From positions 62,001 through 126,000 of IMG/VR virus record IMGVR_UViG_3300044633_003049: a stretch of 64,000 bases of DNA. One strand, written 5' to 3'. The notes under the pieces are model-generated. The model saw only the letters and a program-made list of their open reading frames with translations, searched no databases and was not told the DNA's origin. This DNA comes from a virus. Made by a program: the position numbers and the translations under genes. This document shows, in pieces, positions 43,662-53,512 of the stretch. The stretch's first letter is position 1; each line of letters starts with the position of its first letter.

Positions 43662-46163
43662 TTAAAATCCTCCCAAATCCATGACACTTCCAGTACCCAT
43701 ATCATATGTTATTACTCTTTGTCCTTGCATTGAAAGTGACGCGGATATCATTTGTGATTGAATTTGAGCTTGCATAATAGCTATTGCTCCTGATACTATT
43801 AATGACTCTCTTAATGGATCCGAAGCAGTTAATATTGTTGTACCATTAACTGTTAGGTCACCATTAATAACAACTGAACCTGATGTACGTAATGAACCAG
43901 TAAACAGATGTAAATCATCTGATGTATCTCCAAACTTAGTCGAACCTGATGAATAAAGAACTGAAGATGTTACATAATTAATATGTAATTCTCTCGCAGT
44001 TAATGTACCGTCAATATTAACATCAGTATTAACTCTTAACGTACCGTCAGCCATTGAAGCACTTACACTTCCACTAATGATTCTATCTAATTGTAATCCT
44101 GTAACTCCTGTAGCTGGAATGTTATATAAACCTGCACCGTCTCCTTTGAAAGATGCGGTAATAAAACCACCATTCTCAATGTATATGTTAGAACCACTTG
44201 TTAATACTAATGACGCACTTTCATTTAATAAAACATTTGCGTCATTAATACCTAATTGAGAAGATATACTTAATGAACCTGTAATTTGGATATCGTTTGT
44301 TGTTGTCCAAACACCTGGTGATGTTTCAGCAAATAATGAATCTCCTGATGTACCTGAAGTTCCGTTAGTACCATTACTTCCACTTGTACCAGAACTTCCG
44401 TCGGTACCGTTAGAACCTGAAGAACCATTTGTACCATCTACTCCTGATATACCTGAAGAACCTGAACTACCATCTGTACCATTACTACCACTTGTTCCCG
44501 AAGAACCATCGGTTCCATTACTTCCACTAGTTCCTGAAGAACCATCTGTTCCGTTGGAACCTGATGAACCAGAACTTCCATCTGTACCATTACTACCCGA
44601 TGAACCATCGGTTCCATTACTTCCTGAAGAACCTGAAGTACCGGAAGAACCATCAGTACCATTACTACCCGATGAACCATCGGTTCCATTACTTCCTGAA
44701 GAACCTGAAGTACCATCCGTACCGTTAGAACCACTTGTACCGGAACTACCATCGGTACCGTTTGAACCTGATGTTCCTGATGTCATTGCGGAGAATGAAA
44801 CTCCGTCTATCGATAAACTACCGCTTACTATGTTAATTGACCCCGAAACAAATACCGAACCTGTAAATTGATGTGTATCATCATGTGTGTCACCAAATTT
44901 GGTTGAACCTGAACTATATAATACTGATGAAGAAACTAATGTAACATTATATTCTTCCGCAGTTAAAACACCTTTAATTTTTACTGAACCCGTAATTTCT
45001 ACATTGTTGGTTGTTGTCCAAAAAGAACCACTATTCGCAAATAAAGAATCTCCTGAGGTTCCCGAACTACCATCAGTTCCATTAGAACCTGAAGTACCGG
45101 AAGAACCATCAGTACCATTACTACCTGAAGTACCATCTGTTCCATTACTTCCTGAAGAACCATCCGTACCGTTACTTCCTGAAGTACCTGAACTACCATC
45201 GGTTCCATTTGAACCACTAGTTCCTGAAGAACCGTCAGTTCCGTTAGAACCTGAACTTCCGTCTGTACCATCTACCCCTGATATACCTGAAGTACCTGAA
45301 GATCCATCGGTACCATTACTACCACTAGTTCCTGAACTACCATCGGTACCATTACTTCCACTTGTACCAGAACTTCCGTCGGTACCGTTAGAACCTGAAG
45401 TTCCGTCTGTACCATTAGAACCTGAAGTACCTGAAGAACCATCGGTTCCGTTTGAACCTGATGAACCACTTGTACCAGAACTACCATCACTACCTGAAGT
45501 ACCTGAAGTACCATCAGCACCACTTGTACCTGATGTACCTGAAGATGATGCTACAGATGTCACTAACGCATCTTTTAATGTTCTACCAACATATTGATAT
45601 GCCGTTATGTAAACATATTTTGTATTATCAGGGGCATCTGCAGTTAAAACAAACTGAAGAACACCCGTTTTATAATCAAATACAAATTTTGTAGGGTCTA
45701 ATTGATCACCGGCAGATGGTGAAGATGAGTTAGTTGAAACAAAAACTTTAACACCATAACCCGCTGGACTGTCTTCCGCGTTGGCGGTAGATAGTGAGGG
45801 GATTGAATATTTTGGTGATATGAAGTTTTTTTGTTGATTGGAATCAATTAATTGAGCATCGATACCTGCCGTAGTACCTGTAGTAAAAAACCAAACTTGG
45901 TTATTCGTACTTGATTTGGTCATCTTGTAACGATAGTAATACTTCATTACTTGTTGACCACCTGAAGAATAAATTGATAAATTGTCTCCACTTGTTCCAA
46001 AAGGAACGCTACTTACTGGTATTAAATCTTGATCTACATAAATCTCATTAGCATTAATATCCAACACCGAAGTGAAAGCTTCTTGAGCATCGGTAAAAGT
46101 TTCGTGTGTGTATCTTCTACTTTGGAGTAACCTTGGGGATTTTTTACTGTTATCTATCGACAT
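43662..46163 (-). CDS. Tail fibre with distinct N-terminal domain and two Gly-triplet blocks
   Basis: 833 residues. The first 210 form a separate domain (YTHETFTDAQEAFTSVLDIN, YYYRYKMTKSSTNNQVWFF, YITAYQYVGRTLKDAL), unlike the other fibres and probably for baseplate or collar attachment. Then come two G-X-Y blocks (near 45055-45540 and 44345-44780) and beta segments shared with 39178 (LTARELHINYVTSSVLYSSG). The C-terminus is short (VITYDMGTGSVMDLGGF). It follows the 46170 gene by 6 bases and is probably co-transcribed from the 49937 site. Confidence 0.75.
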   Translation of the reverse strand: MSIDNSKKSPRLLQSRRYTHETFTDAQEAFTSVLDINANEIYVDQDLIPVSSVPFGTSGDNLSIYSSGGQQVMKYYYRYKMTKSSTNNQVWFFTTGTTAGIDAQLIDSNQQKNFISPKYSIPSLSTANAEDSPAGYGVKVFVSTNSSSPSAGDQLDPTKFVFDYKTGVLQFVLTADAPDNTKYVYITAYQYVGRTLKDALVTSVASSSGTSGTSGADGTSGTSGSDGSSGTSGSSGSNGTDGSSGTSGSNGTDGTSGSNGTDGSSGTSGSNGTDGSSGTSGSNGTDGSSGTSGISGVDGTDGSSGSNGTDGSSGTSGSNGTDGSSGTSGSNGTDGSSGSNGTDGTSGSNGTDGSSGTSGSNGTDGSSGTSGDSLFANSGSFWTTTNNVEITGSVKIKGVLTAEEYNVTLVSSSVLYSSGSTKFGDTHDDTHQFTGSVFVSGSINIVSGSLSIDGVSFSAMTSGTSGSNGTDGSSGTSGSNGTDGTSGSSGSNGTDGSSGSNGTDGSSGTSGSSGSNGTDGSSGSNGTDGSSGSSGSNGTDGSSGTSGSNGTDGSSGTSGSNGTDGSSGSSGISGVDGTNGSSGSNGTDGSSGTSGSNGTNGTSGTSGDSLFAETSPGVWTTTNDIQITGSLSISSQLGINDANVLLNESASLVLTSGSNIYIENGGFITASFKGDGAGLYNIPATGVTGLQLDRIISGSVSASMADGTLRVNTDVNIDGTLTARELHINYVTSSVLYSSGSTKFGDTSDDLHLFTGSLRTSGSVVINGDLTVNGTTILTASDPLRESLIVSGAIAIMQAQIQSQMISASLSMQGQRVITYDMGTGSVMDLGGF

Positions 46164-46169
46164 TTCTTA

Positions 46170-49100
46170 TTAACTAAAAGTTGTTGTTATTGATGTTATT
46201 GGCGTTGGGTCCCCCTTGTATCTTACAATTACATAAATATTAGTATATGTAGCGTTTAGTATCATACCATCCGCACTAATTAATGGTATTGTGTATGTAT
46301 TACTTGAAACTGAACTTGTGTTACAACGATTTACGTATATACTTGAACCAAATGGATTTGTTCCGTCAGTATTTGCAGTAATTGTTCCTAAGTTTGTTAA
46401 AGCATTTGATGGGTCAAAAAATCTTGGTGGTGTATATAAACCACTCTTTGTCGATTCAAATAAAATTAATGATGAAACAGAATTACTTGTTGTTGAGTCC
46501 CAATTTACAAGTGCCGTTCCCATGTTTAAAGTCATTGTAAGTTTTACTCCCGCGTTGGTTGTAACTTTTCTAACATAATATTTGTAATCACTTGTATCAC
46601 TTGGATTTTCTAACCAATACTTGTAAGCTCCACCAGGTTTAACTAAGAAACCAGGTTTAACTTGTAAATCGTTTGCACCTAAATTATATAAACCAAATGC
46701 AGTATCCCAAGCTGTTCCTGTGAATGATAAAATATTATCACTTAATTGTATTCTATTGTTTTCACCAAGGAATGGTTCAGAGTTAGATGCCCCACCATTT
46801 GTTGCAGTATCACCTGTTTGTGGTCTACCATAATACGCTAAACTACCACTCGCACTTGGTTGTCCAAATGTACCCGCCGTATGATAAGAAACTGTTGATG
46901 TGTTTGTTGTTGTACTTCCACCTTTATTTAATCCATTTATTTGTAATGAAAAAGATGTTGTACCTAAACCTGTTTGACTTATATTTTCATCAGACGCTGT
47001 AGGTGCAAATGAAGATGTTGTATATACTTTTACAATATCAGTTTCATAAGGAACCGTTCCTGTACTTCTAACAGTTACACCTGTAGAATCATAAACTGCG
47101 TTTGCAGTTTGTATTGTTCCTCCCGCAGTTGATACGGTTAATACTCCACCCGATTCAGTTACTAACGCATCAGAATCTGTAATTGTTGCAATACCCGTAC
47201 CAGCATAATATAAAGGATTAAACAATCCTAATACTGAACCCGATATTGTATATGTTGCCGAACTTAAATAAGGTGCTCCACTCAATGAACGAGACACTGC
47301 GGTTATTCCATTAACACTCACACCACTAAATGTAGGTGTCTGTGCCGGTATGTTTGTTGATATTGTTGTTAATGGTGCGTAAAATATTTCAGTACTACGT
47401 GTTTGTGGTGTTGTATATGTACTTGATCCACTAGCTATTGCAATAGACGACGTTATATGATAATAACCACTTCCACTAATTGCAGTTGCCCCTGCGTTAT
47501 AAATTGCCGGTGAGAAAACCGTTACATATTTACCATCTTGATATGCTGCAGGAATAACAGCAGGATTTGCCGTGTTAATCTTTGCTAATGTAACTCCGTT
47601 AGTTGTACCAGCACCTGTTTGTGTAATGAGTGCCTGTGAACTTGAAGTTGCCGTATCTGTTTTAGAACTATTATCTTTAAATTTAAAGGTGAATGAACCC
47701 GAAACTTTAAATGAAGTTGGAGTTCCACTACTTAATGTACCTAAACCGAATAATTGAGAGTCAACTGATGATGAAACTATTGTAGAACCACCGGCAACAC
47801 TCGTATACGTTTCGTAATATCCTGAATTAGTATAAATTGGAGAAATACCACTGAAGATTGTTGAACCTGTGGTTGCAAAACCTTTACTTTGTAAGTAAGT
47901 AATTGTTGGATTACTTGAGTTTAATGGTATACTACCAACCGTAACCGTTCCCGTCGCATTATTATTAGGGACTGTTGTATATGAACTATATGTTTTTGTA
48001 TTTGGTGCTGCGTCAGGTGCTGAAGATGATAATAAACCAGCAACAAATCTTAATATTTCAGAAACATCTGTATTTTCATTGAAGTTATTAAAATAAGAAC
48101 CATTTAAACTTGATTGCCATGGATTTGATGTTGGAACACCTACGTTGATGTTTTCAGCATGTATTGATTGTGATACCGATAATGCATATTTGTTACTGAC
48201 ACTGCCATCAGGTGAGTTTAATAAAACTTCACTACCTGTAATTTCTTGATTTCCTTTTAGAGTTATTGACCCTGTAACTAAAAGTGAACCTGTAAATAAA
48301 TGTGTATCATTTTGACTGTCACCGAAATTAGTCGAACCGCTCGCATATTGAACGGTCATGTTGGTAACCGACGACGATACTATTAATTCGTTAATGGTTA
48401 ATTTACCATCAATTGTTACGTCATTTTTTGTGTACCAATTTGAACCTGTTAATGCAAATAAACTATCACCAGAAGTTCCTGAAGAACCATCACTACCTGA
48501 AGTACCAATTGCCCCATCTGACCCACTCGTTCCAGACGTTCCTGATGTACCATCTGTTCCATTAGAACCACTCGTTCCTGAAGAACCATCACTACCTGAT
48601 GTTCCATCTGTTCCATTAGAACCACTCGTTCCTGAAGAACCGTCCGTACCATCTACACCAGAAATACCCGATGTACCATCACTACCTGATGTTCCACTTG
48701 AACCGTCGGTACCATTAGAACCTGAAGTGCCATCCGTACCATTAGAACCTGAAGTACCGGAACTACCATTCGTACCATTAGAACCTGATGTACCTGAAGA
48801 ACCATCCGTACCATCACTACCTGAAGTACCTGCCGTACCTGTCAAACCAGGTACACCTAAAGGAATGATTAAAAACTCATCATTATTATTTGGAGTTGTT
48901 CCACCGACTGATAATTGACTAACTGTATATTTTTCATACCCACTATCTAATGGGTCAACAACATCAATTTTTAATAATTTAAATGTTGTTGCGTCCCCTA
49001 CTTTAACTAATTTTAAAATTGTTCCAATAGTTAATCCGTCTAAATAAGATTCAAAATCTTGATTTGGTGAATATGCAACATTATCTATTGAAATACTCGT

Positions 49101-49916
49101 TGTTGATGTTAACCAAGCTGCCGAATTTAAATTGAAATATCCACTTCCTGGATCAACACTTGTGTTTGTGTTTCCACTATATCTCCAAATTGCTAAATGT
49201 CCTTCATATCCTGCATATCCACTTGTACCTGATGTACCATTTATACCACTTGTGCCTGATGTACCACTTGTTCCAACTCCACTTGTACCTGAAGTACCAT
49301 CTGTTCCACTTGTTCCTGAAGTACCATCTGTTCCGTCACTTCCATTAATTCCAGACGTACCATCAGTACCGCTTGTTCCTGATGTACCATTTATACCACT
49401 TGTGCCTGATGAACCATTACTACCTGAAGAACCATTAGACCCACTAGTACCTGATGTACCATCTGTACCATTAGAACCTGAAGTACCACTTATTCCACCT
49501 CCAGTACCACCTGTTATTGTAACTATTACATCACCATTACCACTATCGGTAACCGTAGCACCACTAAATGTAATTTTATCAACATTATTAATTGTTGTTG
49601 TTCCGTCTGTTAACGTAATTGCCGTACCCGTACCACTTGTACCTGAAGTTCCTGAAGAACCAGTACCACTAGAACCTGAAGTTCCTGATGTACCAGCAAC
49701 ACCTGAAGAACCACTTGTACCTGAAGAACCTGACAATCCACCGGTACCACCAGTACCTCCTGCCGCAATTAAAGCTGTAACACTTGTTCCGGAGATATAA
49801 AGATTGTCCGCATATACCGCATGTAATGAACCAGATGGAGAACCTAAGTTAATTGTCGACCCCGAAGGGACGTTCTCGGTATCAACTTGGGTCCAATTTA
49901 TTTTTTGTAATGCCAT
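46170..49916 (-). CDS. Tail fibre with large non-repetitive C-terminal region
   Basis: 1248 residues. N-terminus ALQKINWTQVDTENVPSGST, then Gly-Thr/Ser repeats that include GTSGTSG and GGTGGTGG forms (near 49220-49745). A beta segment (NTSVDPGSGYFNLNSAAWLT, FLIIPLGVPG) and another repeat block (48470-48840) follow. The C-terminal 650 residues are non-repetitive and beta-rich (TYSSYTTVPNNNATGTV, RYKGDPTPITSITTTFS), with no S74 chaperone. Probably a long fibre or whisker with its own receptor-binding end. Confidence 0.75.
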   Translation of the reverse strand: MALQKINWTQVDTENVPSGSTINLGSPSGSLHAVYADNLYISGTSVTALIAAGGTGGTGGLSGSSGTSGSSGVAGTSGTSGSSGTGSSGTSGTSGTGTAITLTDGTTTINNVDKITFSGATVTDSGNGDVIVTITGGTGGGISGTSGSNGTDGTSGTSGSNGSSGSNGSSGTSGINGTSGTSGTDGTSGINGSDGTDGTSGTSGTDGTSGTSGVGTSGTSGTSGINGTSGTSGYAGYEGHLAIWRYSGNTNTSVDPGSGYFNLNSAAWLTSTTSISIDNVAYSPNQDFESYLDGLTIGTILKLVKVGDATTFKLLKIDVVDPLDSGYEKYTVSQLSVGGTTPNNNDEFLIIPLGVPGLTGTAGTSGSDGTDGSSGTSGSNGTNGSSGTSGSNGTDGTSGSNGTDGSSGTSGSDGTSGISGVDGTDGSSGTSGSNGTDGTSGSDGSSGTSGSNGTDGTSGTSGTSGSDGAIGTSGSDGSSGTSGDSLFALTGSNWYTKNDVTIDGKLTINELIVSSSVTNMTVQYASGSTNFGDSQNDTHLFTGSLLVTGSITLKGNQEITGSEVLLNSPDGSVSNKYALSVSQSIHAENINVGVPTSNPWQSSLNGSYFNNFNENTDVSEILRFVAGLLSSSAPDAAPNTKTYSSYTTVPNNNATGTVTVGSIPLNSSNPTITYLQSKGFATTGSTIFSGISPIYTNSGYYETYTSVAGGSTIVSSSVDSQLFGLGTLSSGTPTSFKVSGSFTFKFKDNSSKTDTATSSSQALITQTGAGTTNGVTLAKINTANPAVIPAAYQDGKYVTVFSPAIYNAGATAISGSGYYHITSSIAIASGSSTYTTPQTRSTEIFYAPLTTISTNIPAQTPTFSGVSVNGITAVSRSLSGAPYLSSATYTISGSVLGLFNPLYYAGTGIATITDSDALVTESGGVLTVSTAGGTIQTANAVYDSTGVTVRSTGTVPYETDIVKVYTTSSFAPTASDENISQTGLGTTSFSLQINGLNKGGSTTTNTSTVSYHTAGTFGQPSASGSLAYYGRPQTGDTATNGGASNSEPFLGENNRIQLSDNILSFTGTAWDTAFGLYNLGANDLQVKPGFLVKPGGAYKYWLENPSDTSDYKYYVRKVTTNAGVKLTMTLNMGTALVNWDSTTSNSVSSLILFESTKSGLYTPPRFFDPSNALTNLGTITANTDGTNPFGSSIYVNRCNTSSVSSNTYTIPLISADGMILNATYTNIYVIVRYKGDPTPITSITTTFS

Positions 49917-49936
49917 TGTAAAAGTAAACTCTTTTA

Positions 49937-49944
49937 GATAAATA
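49937..49944 (-). promoter_or_regulatory. Putative phage late promoter octamer (TATTTATC variant)
   Basis: Reads GTATTTATCTAAAAG in gene direction, 20 bases ahead of the ATG at 49916; one mismatch to TATTTATA. It probably drives 46170-49916 and 43662-46163. Confidence 0.4.
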
Positions 49945-49966
49945 CTTTTATTTAGGTATATTACAT

Positions 49967-49998
49967 AAAAAAAGGGATTTTTTTTAATCCCTTTTTTT
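49967..49998 (-). terminator. Strong bidirectional-looking terminator
   Basis: A 13-base perfect stem: A7GGGATT (49967-49979) pairs with AATCCCT7 (49986-49998) across a 6-base T loop. The stop codon of the glutaredoxin gene is immediately next to it at 49999. The symmetrical A and T runs would let it end transcription both ways. Confidence 0.85.
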
Positions 49999-50271
49999 TT
50001 ATATATGTTTTTTAATCATTTCTATGAGTTCTTCCTTACTTTCATAGTCTCTTTCGGGAACAAAAACTATCCCTTCATCTGTACCTTCATTGGGTAAAAA
50101 CACCGTTGGCACTGCGTTGTGACCTGTTTGTGAAACTACTTTGTCCCATATTTCTTTGTTCTCCTCAATTTCTATTTCATCAAAATCTATCTTCTCTTTA
50201 TTTAATAAATTTTTTAAAACAGTGCAATGAGAACAATTATTTAGTGTAAAAATAATTACCTTACTACCCAT
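49999..50271 (-). CDS. Glutaredoxin
   Basis: 90 residues. The active site is CSHC in FTLNNCSHCTVLKNLL, with the cis-Pro motif NAVPTVFLP further on. Length and fold match glutaredoxins, although the dithiol is CSHC rather than CPYC. Together with the adjacent thioredoxin gene (3-base gap) it probably supplies electrons to ribonucleotide reductase or keeps host redox balance during infection. Confidence 0.85.
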   Translation of the reverse strand: MGSKVIIFTLNNCSHCTVLKNLLNKEKIDFDEIEIEENKEIWDKVVSQTGHNAVPTVFLPNEGTDEGIVFVPERDYESKEELIEMIKKHI

Positions 50272-50274
50272 AAA

Positions 50275-50580
50275 CTATAATGTGTCTAAAATTTTTGTAT
50301 AAACGCTGTCAATATTTGCACCAAGTGATCTGTTTACTAACACATCTCCATTATAAATCATAATTGTAGGTACAGTACTAATACCTAACTCCATAACTGC
50401 GTCTTGATTTTCATCAACATTTACTTTAACAAATGTAACGTCAGGATATCCTGATGATAATTCTGTTAATCTTGGTGCTAATGCCTTACATGGTGAACAC
50501 CAATCGGCTGTGTACTGAACTAATAATTTTTTTCCTTCTGATTGTAATTGTGCAACTTGTGCGGATGTAACGTATTCCAT
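50275..50580 (-). CDS. Thioredoxin
   Basis: 101 residues. VQYTADWCSPCKALAP has the CxxC as CSPC, a variant of CGPC. VKVNVDENQDAVMELGISTVPTIMIYNGD carries the cis-Pro loop, typical of thioredoxin. It lies between the AAA ATPase and glutaredoxin genes with 9- and 3-base gaps. Confidence 0.9.
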   Translation of the reverse strand: MEYVTSAQVAQLQSEGKKLLVQYTADWCSPCKALAPRLTELSSGYPDVTFVKVNVDENQDAVMELGISTVPTIMIYNGDVLVNRSLGANIDSVYTKILDTL

Positions 50581-50589
50581 TTTATAATT

Positions 50590-51678
50590 TTAAAATCCTA
50601 TTTTATTTCCTTTTGTGGATGTTTTATAGACCTCTGTGTCTATGTTATAAATATCAGCTAAAACCATACCTTCCCCAACTTCTTGATTTTTTTCTAAATG
50701 TTTTAATAATTTGTTTGTGTCATCAATTGAAAGTTTCTCAAACTTATGTTCAGCAATTAAACGACCCTTACGAAGAAGAGCTTGGTCTATCTTCTCTCTC
50801 TTCATGTTAAAGGTTGCAATAACTTGAATGTTCAAACAGTCACCTAAAATACCGTCAGTTAAGTTAAGGATATTAGAAACTCCCGCAGGTGAACCATTAC
50901 CTTCTCTGTCTGATATAACTCTTTCAGCATCCTCAATAATCAATATAGAGTTCTTATGGTCCATTAAAAATGGAATGATTGTTGGTTCAGATAACATTTC
51001 AGCCATTGATGGTGGGATGAATAAAATATCCTTATCTTTTACTAAACTTGTCAAATGTTTAATGTATGAGGTCTTACCTGTACCAGGATCTCCGTGTAAA
51101 AGAATAATTCCCTTATCATATTCAGAATTTAATCTATCAACAATGACATCGTGTATTTTTAAAAACTCAGAACCATAGTTCAATTCTAAATCAGTAGGTG
51201 GAACAAATAAATCATAATCTTCAGTATCTAAATGACCCATGTCACTTTTAACAAGTTGAATACTCGCTTTCTTTTTTGGTCTTTGGTGTATTTTAATTAC
51301 ATCTAAATCTAATTGGTCTTTTAATTCACCCTTTTTAATGTCATATGAAAAATCTAATAATAATAAATCATCTTTAGATTTTTTATTTGTGTTGTTATTG
51401 TTACTACTATAAACTCTAATTATAATTTCTTTACTATCATATACAAATAAAGATTGTGAAGAAGAATCGTGTCTTTTATTTTTTATGTTACATCTCGCCT
51501 CTTCAACAAACCCCAATTTTTTTAATTCATCTATTATCATTGGGTCGTAGAATGTTCCACCATCTAAAAATTTAGAAGGTATTTTATCATACTTAATCGT
51601 ATAGTACTGTTCAGTTGGTGTTTCACTTCCATATACAGTATCGTAAATTGCATAATTTTGGGGTAATAATTTTTCCAT
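50590..51678 (-). CDS. AAA+ ATPase
   Basis: 362 residues. The N-terminal 170 residues are unique (begins EKLLPQNYAIYDTVYGSE). The ATPase follows with Walker A LLHGDPGTGKTSYIK, Walker B SILIIEDAERVI, sensor 1 VIATFNMKREK and Arg finger ALLRKGRLIAEH. The layout is similar to BCS1/CDC48-like phage ATPases that remodel or unfold proteins; the partner is unknown. It has a TATTTATA site 8 bases ahead of its ATG. Confidence 0.8.
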   Translation of the reverse strand: MEKLLPQNYAIYDTVYGSETPTEQYYTIKYDKIPSKFLDGGTFYDPMIIDELKKLGFVEEARCNIKNKRHDSSSQSLFVYDSKEIIIRVYSSNNNNTNKKSKDDLLLLDFSYDIKKGELKDQLDLDVIKIHQRPKKKASIQLVKSDMGHLDTEDYDLFVPPTDLELNYGSEFLKIHDVIVDRLNSEYDKGIILLHGDPGTGKTSYIKHLTSLVKDKDILFIPPSMAEMLSEPTIIPFLMDHKNSILIIEDAERVISDREGNGSPAGVSNILNLTDGILGDCLNIQVIATFNMKREKIDQALLRKGRLIAEHKFEKLSIDDTNKLLKHLEKNQEVGEGMVLADIYNIDTEVYKTSTKGNKIGF

Positions 51679-51686
51679 TGATTAAA

Positions 51687-51694
51687 TATAAATA
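51687..51694 (-). promoter_or_regulatory. Putative phage late promoter octamer (TATTTATA)
   Basis: Reads TTATTTATATTTAATCA in gene direction, 8 bases ahead of the ATG at 51678. It would drive the AAA ATPase, thioredoxin and glutaredoxin genes. Confidence 0.5.
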
Positions 51695-51713
51695 AAATGT
51701 TTGTAAATAAAAA

Positions 51714-52052
51714 CTAATTAAGACAAATTAAACCAAAATTGGGAAAAGGAAGTCCGATAAAAACTCCATTATCGTAATTGAAATCCTCGCTTTTAATTTC
51801 CACTTTTTTTGTAAATGATTTTTTTTCAATTACATTTATTGCTAATATTGTCTTTCGTAATAATTCAAATTGGTCTCTATTAAGCATTGATTCTCCTGAC
51901 TTAGTAAAATTCTTTTGAGCAATTTCAGTTAAATGTTTAAAGAATAATTCTTCGTTAGTTCCACTTAAAAAATATTCACCAGCTTCTTTGTTTGTTGCAA
52001 AGTAATTTTTAACTGACTGAACATAAATTAAAACTTCGGGTGATAAATCCAT
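51714..52052 (-). CDS. Conserved phage protein of unknown function
   Basis: 112 residues. Start MDLSPEVLIYVQSVKNYFAT; a helical middle (RDQFELLRKTILAINVIEKK) and a short hydrophobic end (GLPFPNFGLICLN). No catalytic motif. It overlaps the NusG-like gene by one base, so it is translated with it; a role near transcription or gene expression is only a positional guess. Confidence 0.6.
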   Translation of the reverse strand: MDLSPEVLIYVQSVKNYFATNKEAGEYFLSGTNEELFFKHLTEIAQKNFTKSGESMLNRDQFELLRKTILAINVIEKKSFTKKVEIKSEDFNYDNGVFIGLPFPNFGLICLN

Positions 52053-52582
52053 TATATCTTTTCTATTTGTGATAACATTAAAGAAACGGCAGTGTTACGC
52101 CCAAATATTTTTATTTCAACGTCAACTCGGTCACCTTTAACTTCAGATATGGTTCCTTCAAATGATGTGAATGGACCTTCGTTTACTTTAACTTGTTCTC
52201 CTGAAATGTATTTCAATTTCTTTGCATCAATATGTTCTTCTAATGTATCATCTTTCAATATTCTTCTTACATCAGTTTCTTTTAATAACATTGGCATCCG
52301 ATCTCCCATCATACCCATAATATTTGGAATCAAAGATATGACTTTTAAATCATCATCTTGTAATCTTTTAATAGATTCAAAATAAAGATATCCACTATAT
52401 AATACTTTCTCTCTTAAAACTTTTTTATTTTTAAGAACTACCAATTCTTTTTCAGTTGGACATACGAATCTCACAATATTAGAAATTCTACCTAATCCGA
52501 TGTCTTTATTAAATTGTTCGTTTAATGATCTTTCTTTCCCTGGTAAAACTTTTACCACATACCATGCTGTTTCCATATTCAT
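52052..52582 (-). CDS. NusG-like transcription elongation factor
   Basis: 176 residues. The N-terminal NGN domain begins AWYVVKVLPGKERSLNEQF. The C-terminal KOW domain is recognisable: SGEQVKVNEGPFTSFEGTI, then VEIKIFGRNTAVSL with the final MLSQIEKI. NusG/RfaH-type proteins bind RNA polymerase and affect pausing or termination. A phage copy could help read-through of the phage's long operons. The ATG is at 52582 or 52576 (both in frame); a TATTTATA site lies 5 bases before the first. Confidence 0.85.
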   Translation of the reverse strand: MNMETAWYVVKVLPGKERSLNEQFNKDIGLGRISNIVRFVCPTEKELVVLKNKKVLREKVLYSGYLYFESIKRLQDDDLKVISLIPNIMGMMGDRMPMLLKETDVRRILKDDTLEEHIDAKKLKYISGEQVKVNEGPFTSFEGTISEVKGDRVDVEIKIFGRNTAVSLMLSQIEKI

Positions 52583-52587
52583 TTTTT

Positions 52588-52595
52588 TATAAATA
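52588..52595 (-). promoter_or_regulatory. Putative phage late promoter octamer (TATTTATA)
   Basis: Reads ATATTTATAAAAAAATGAATATG in part: the octamer ends 5 bases before the first ATG (52582) and 11 before the second (52576). If it is a -10 element, the second ATG or a leaderless start is favoured. Confidence 0.5.
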
Positions 52596-52598
52596 TAA

Positions 52599-53441
52599 TT
52601 AATAGTTCATTATTAAAAGTTCAGTACCCATATTTTGTTTACCGTCTTTTTTAGCCGCAGCTGCTTTAGCAAAATCTTTTTGATTCCATTTATATTGGTC
52701 TTTTGGAAACCATTCAACCAATTTAGGAAAATCGTAATATGACAAACTAAATTTACCTTCAATGTTTTTAATACACTCCGCCAATCTTGTGTGATCATTC
52801 ACATCAAAGTCATGATTTGAATAGTAATTTTCAGTTTTCCAATATGGTGGGTCCATATAGAAATAAGTTGTTGGTGAATCATATTTTTCAACAACCACCT
52901 CAAAATCCATATTCTCAACAAACGTTAACTTATCAAAATGTTCTCTATACTTTGGGTGTTTTAATTTATCCATAAAGATTAAAACTTTACAACGATACTT
53001 TCCTTTATAATCTGTGTAAGCGGCAGTTTCAGGTTTTGATCCTGAGAATACTTGACACAACACATAAACATACTTCCCCGCAATGTCTAAACTATTTTCT
53101 TCGGTGATAACTAATTCAGGATTAAATACCTCTTTTTGGTATGTTTTAAACATTTCAGCATATTCGGGTGGTGTATCAATTACACCTAATTGTTGGCACG
53201 GGTATTTTGCTAACTCCTCCCATAGAATGTCATATTGTTTAGACCATTTCATTAGGTTAGCATTTAACCTATTATAGTCATTATACACTACCGTTTTAAG
53301 ATTGGGGAACTTACTTAAATCCATATTAAAAAATACCCAGAACATCCCACTAAACCCTTCAACATATGTTTCAATATCCGTCGGGATTTGTGGTACTATC
53401 CATTTACCTATACGAGCTTTACCTCCGATGTAACTAATCAT
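52599..53441 (-). CDS. D12-class adenine-specific DNA methyltransferase (Dam-like)
   Basis: 280 residues. The N-terminal SAM-binding motif is ISYIGGKARIGKWI and the catalytic motif IV is FYMDPPYW (DPPY). YVEGFSGMFWVFFN is the F-x-G-x-G motif of the alpha class. Such enzymes make N6-methyladenine, which may protect phage DNA or mark it. No partner restriction endonuclease is visible in this window. It starts at the divergent spacer 53442-53512. Confidence 0.85.
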   Translation of the reverse strand: MISYIGGKARIGKWIVPQIPTDIETYVEGFSGMFWVFFNMDLSKFPNLKTVVYNDYNRLNANLMKWSKQYDILWEELAKYPCQQLGVIDTPPEYAEMFKTYQKEVFNPELVITEENSLDIAGKYVYVLCQVFSGSKPETAAYTDYKGKYRCKVLIFMDKLKHPKYREHFDKLTFVENMDFEVVVEKYDSPTTYFYMDPPYWKTENYYSNHDFDVNDHTRLAECIKNIEGKFSLSYYDFPKLVEWFPKDQYKWNQKDFAKAAAAKKDGKQNMGTELLIMNY

Positions 53442-53512
53442 TTATCATTCATTATATTTAAAAATATAACAAAAAAAATTGATAAAGAGAAATTAAAAGT
53501 ATATATTTTAAT
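53442..53512. promoter_or_regulatory. Divergent promoter region
   Basis: A 71-base AT-rich spacer between the leftward methylase gene and the rightward small gene pair. In the rightward direction GTATATATTTTAAT ends just before the ATG at 53513, a weak relative of the TATTTATA octamer. No hairpin or clear TTGACA element is visible. Confidence 0.35.

Noticed and set aside
52613-52798. Small minus-strand open frame inside the Dam-like gene
   Set aside because: Alternate-frame shadow of the methylase gene without its own coding signals.
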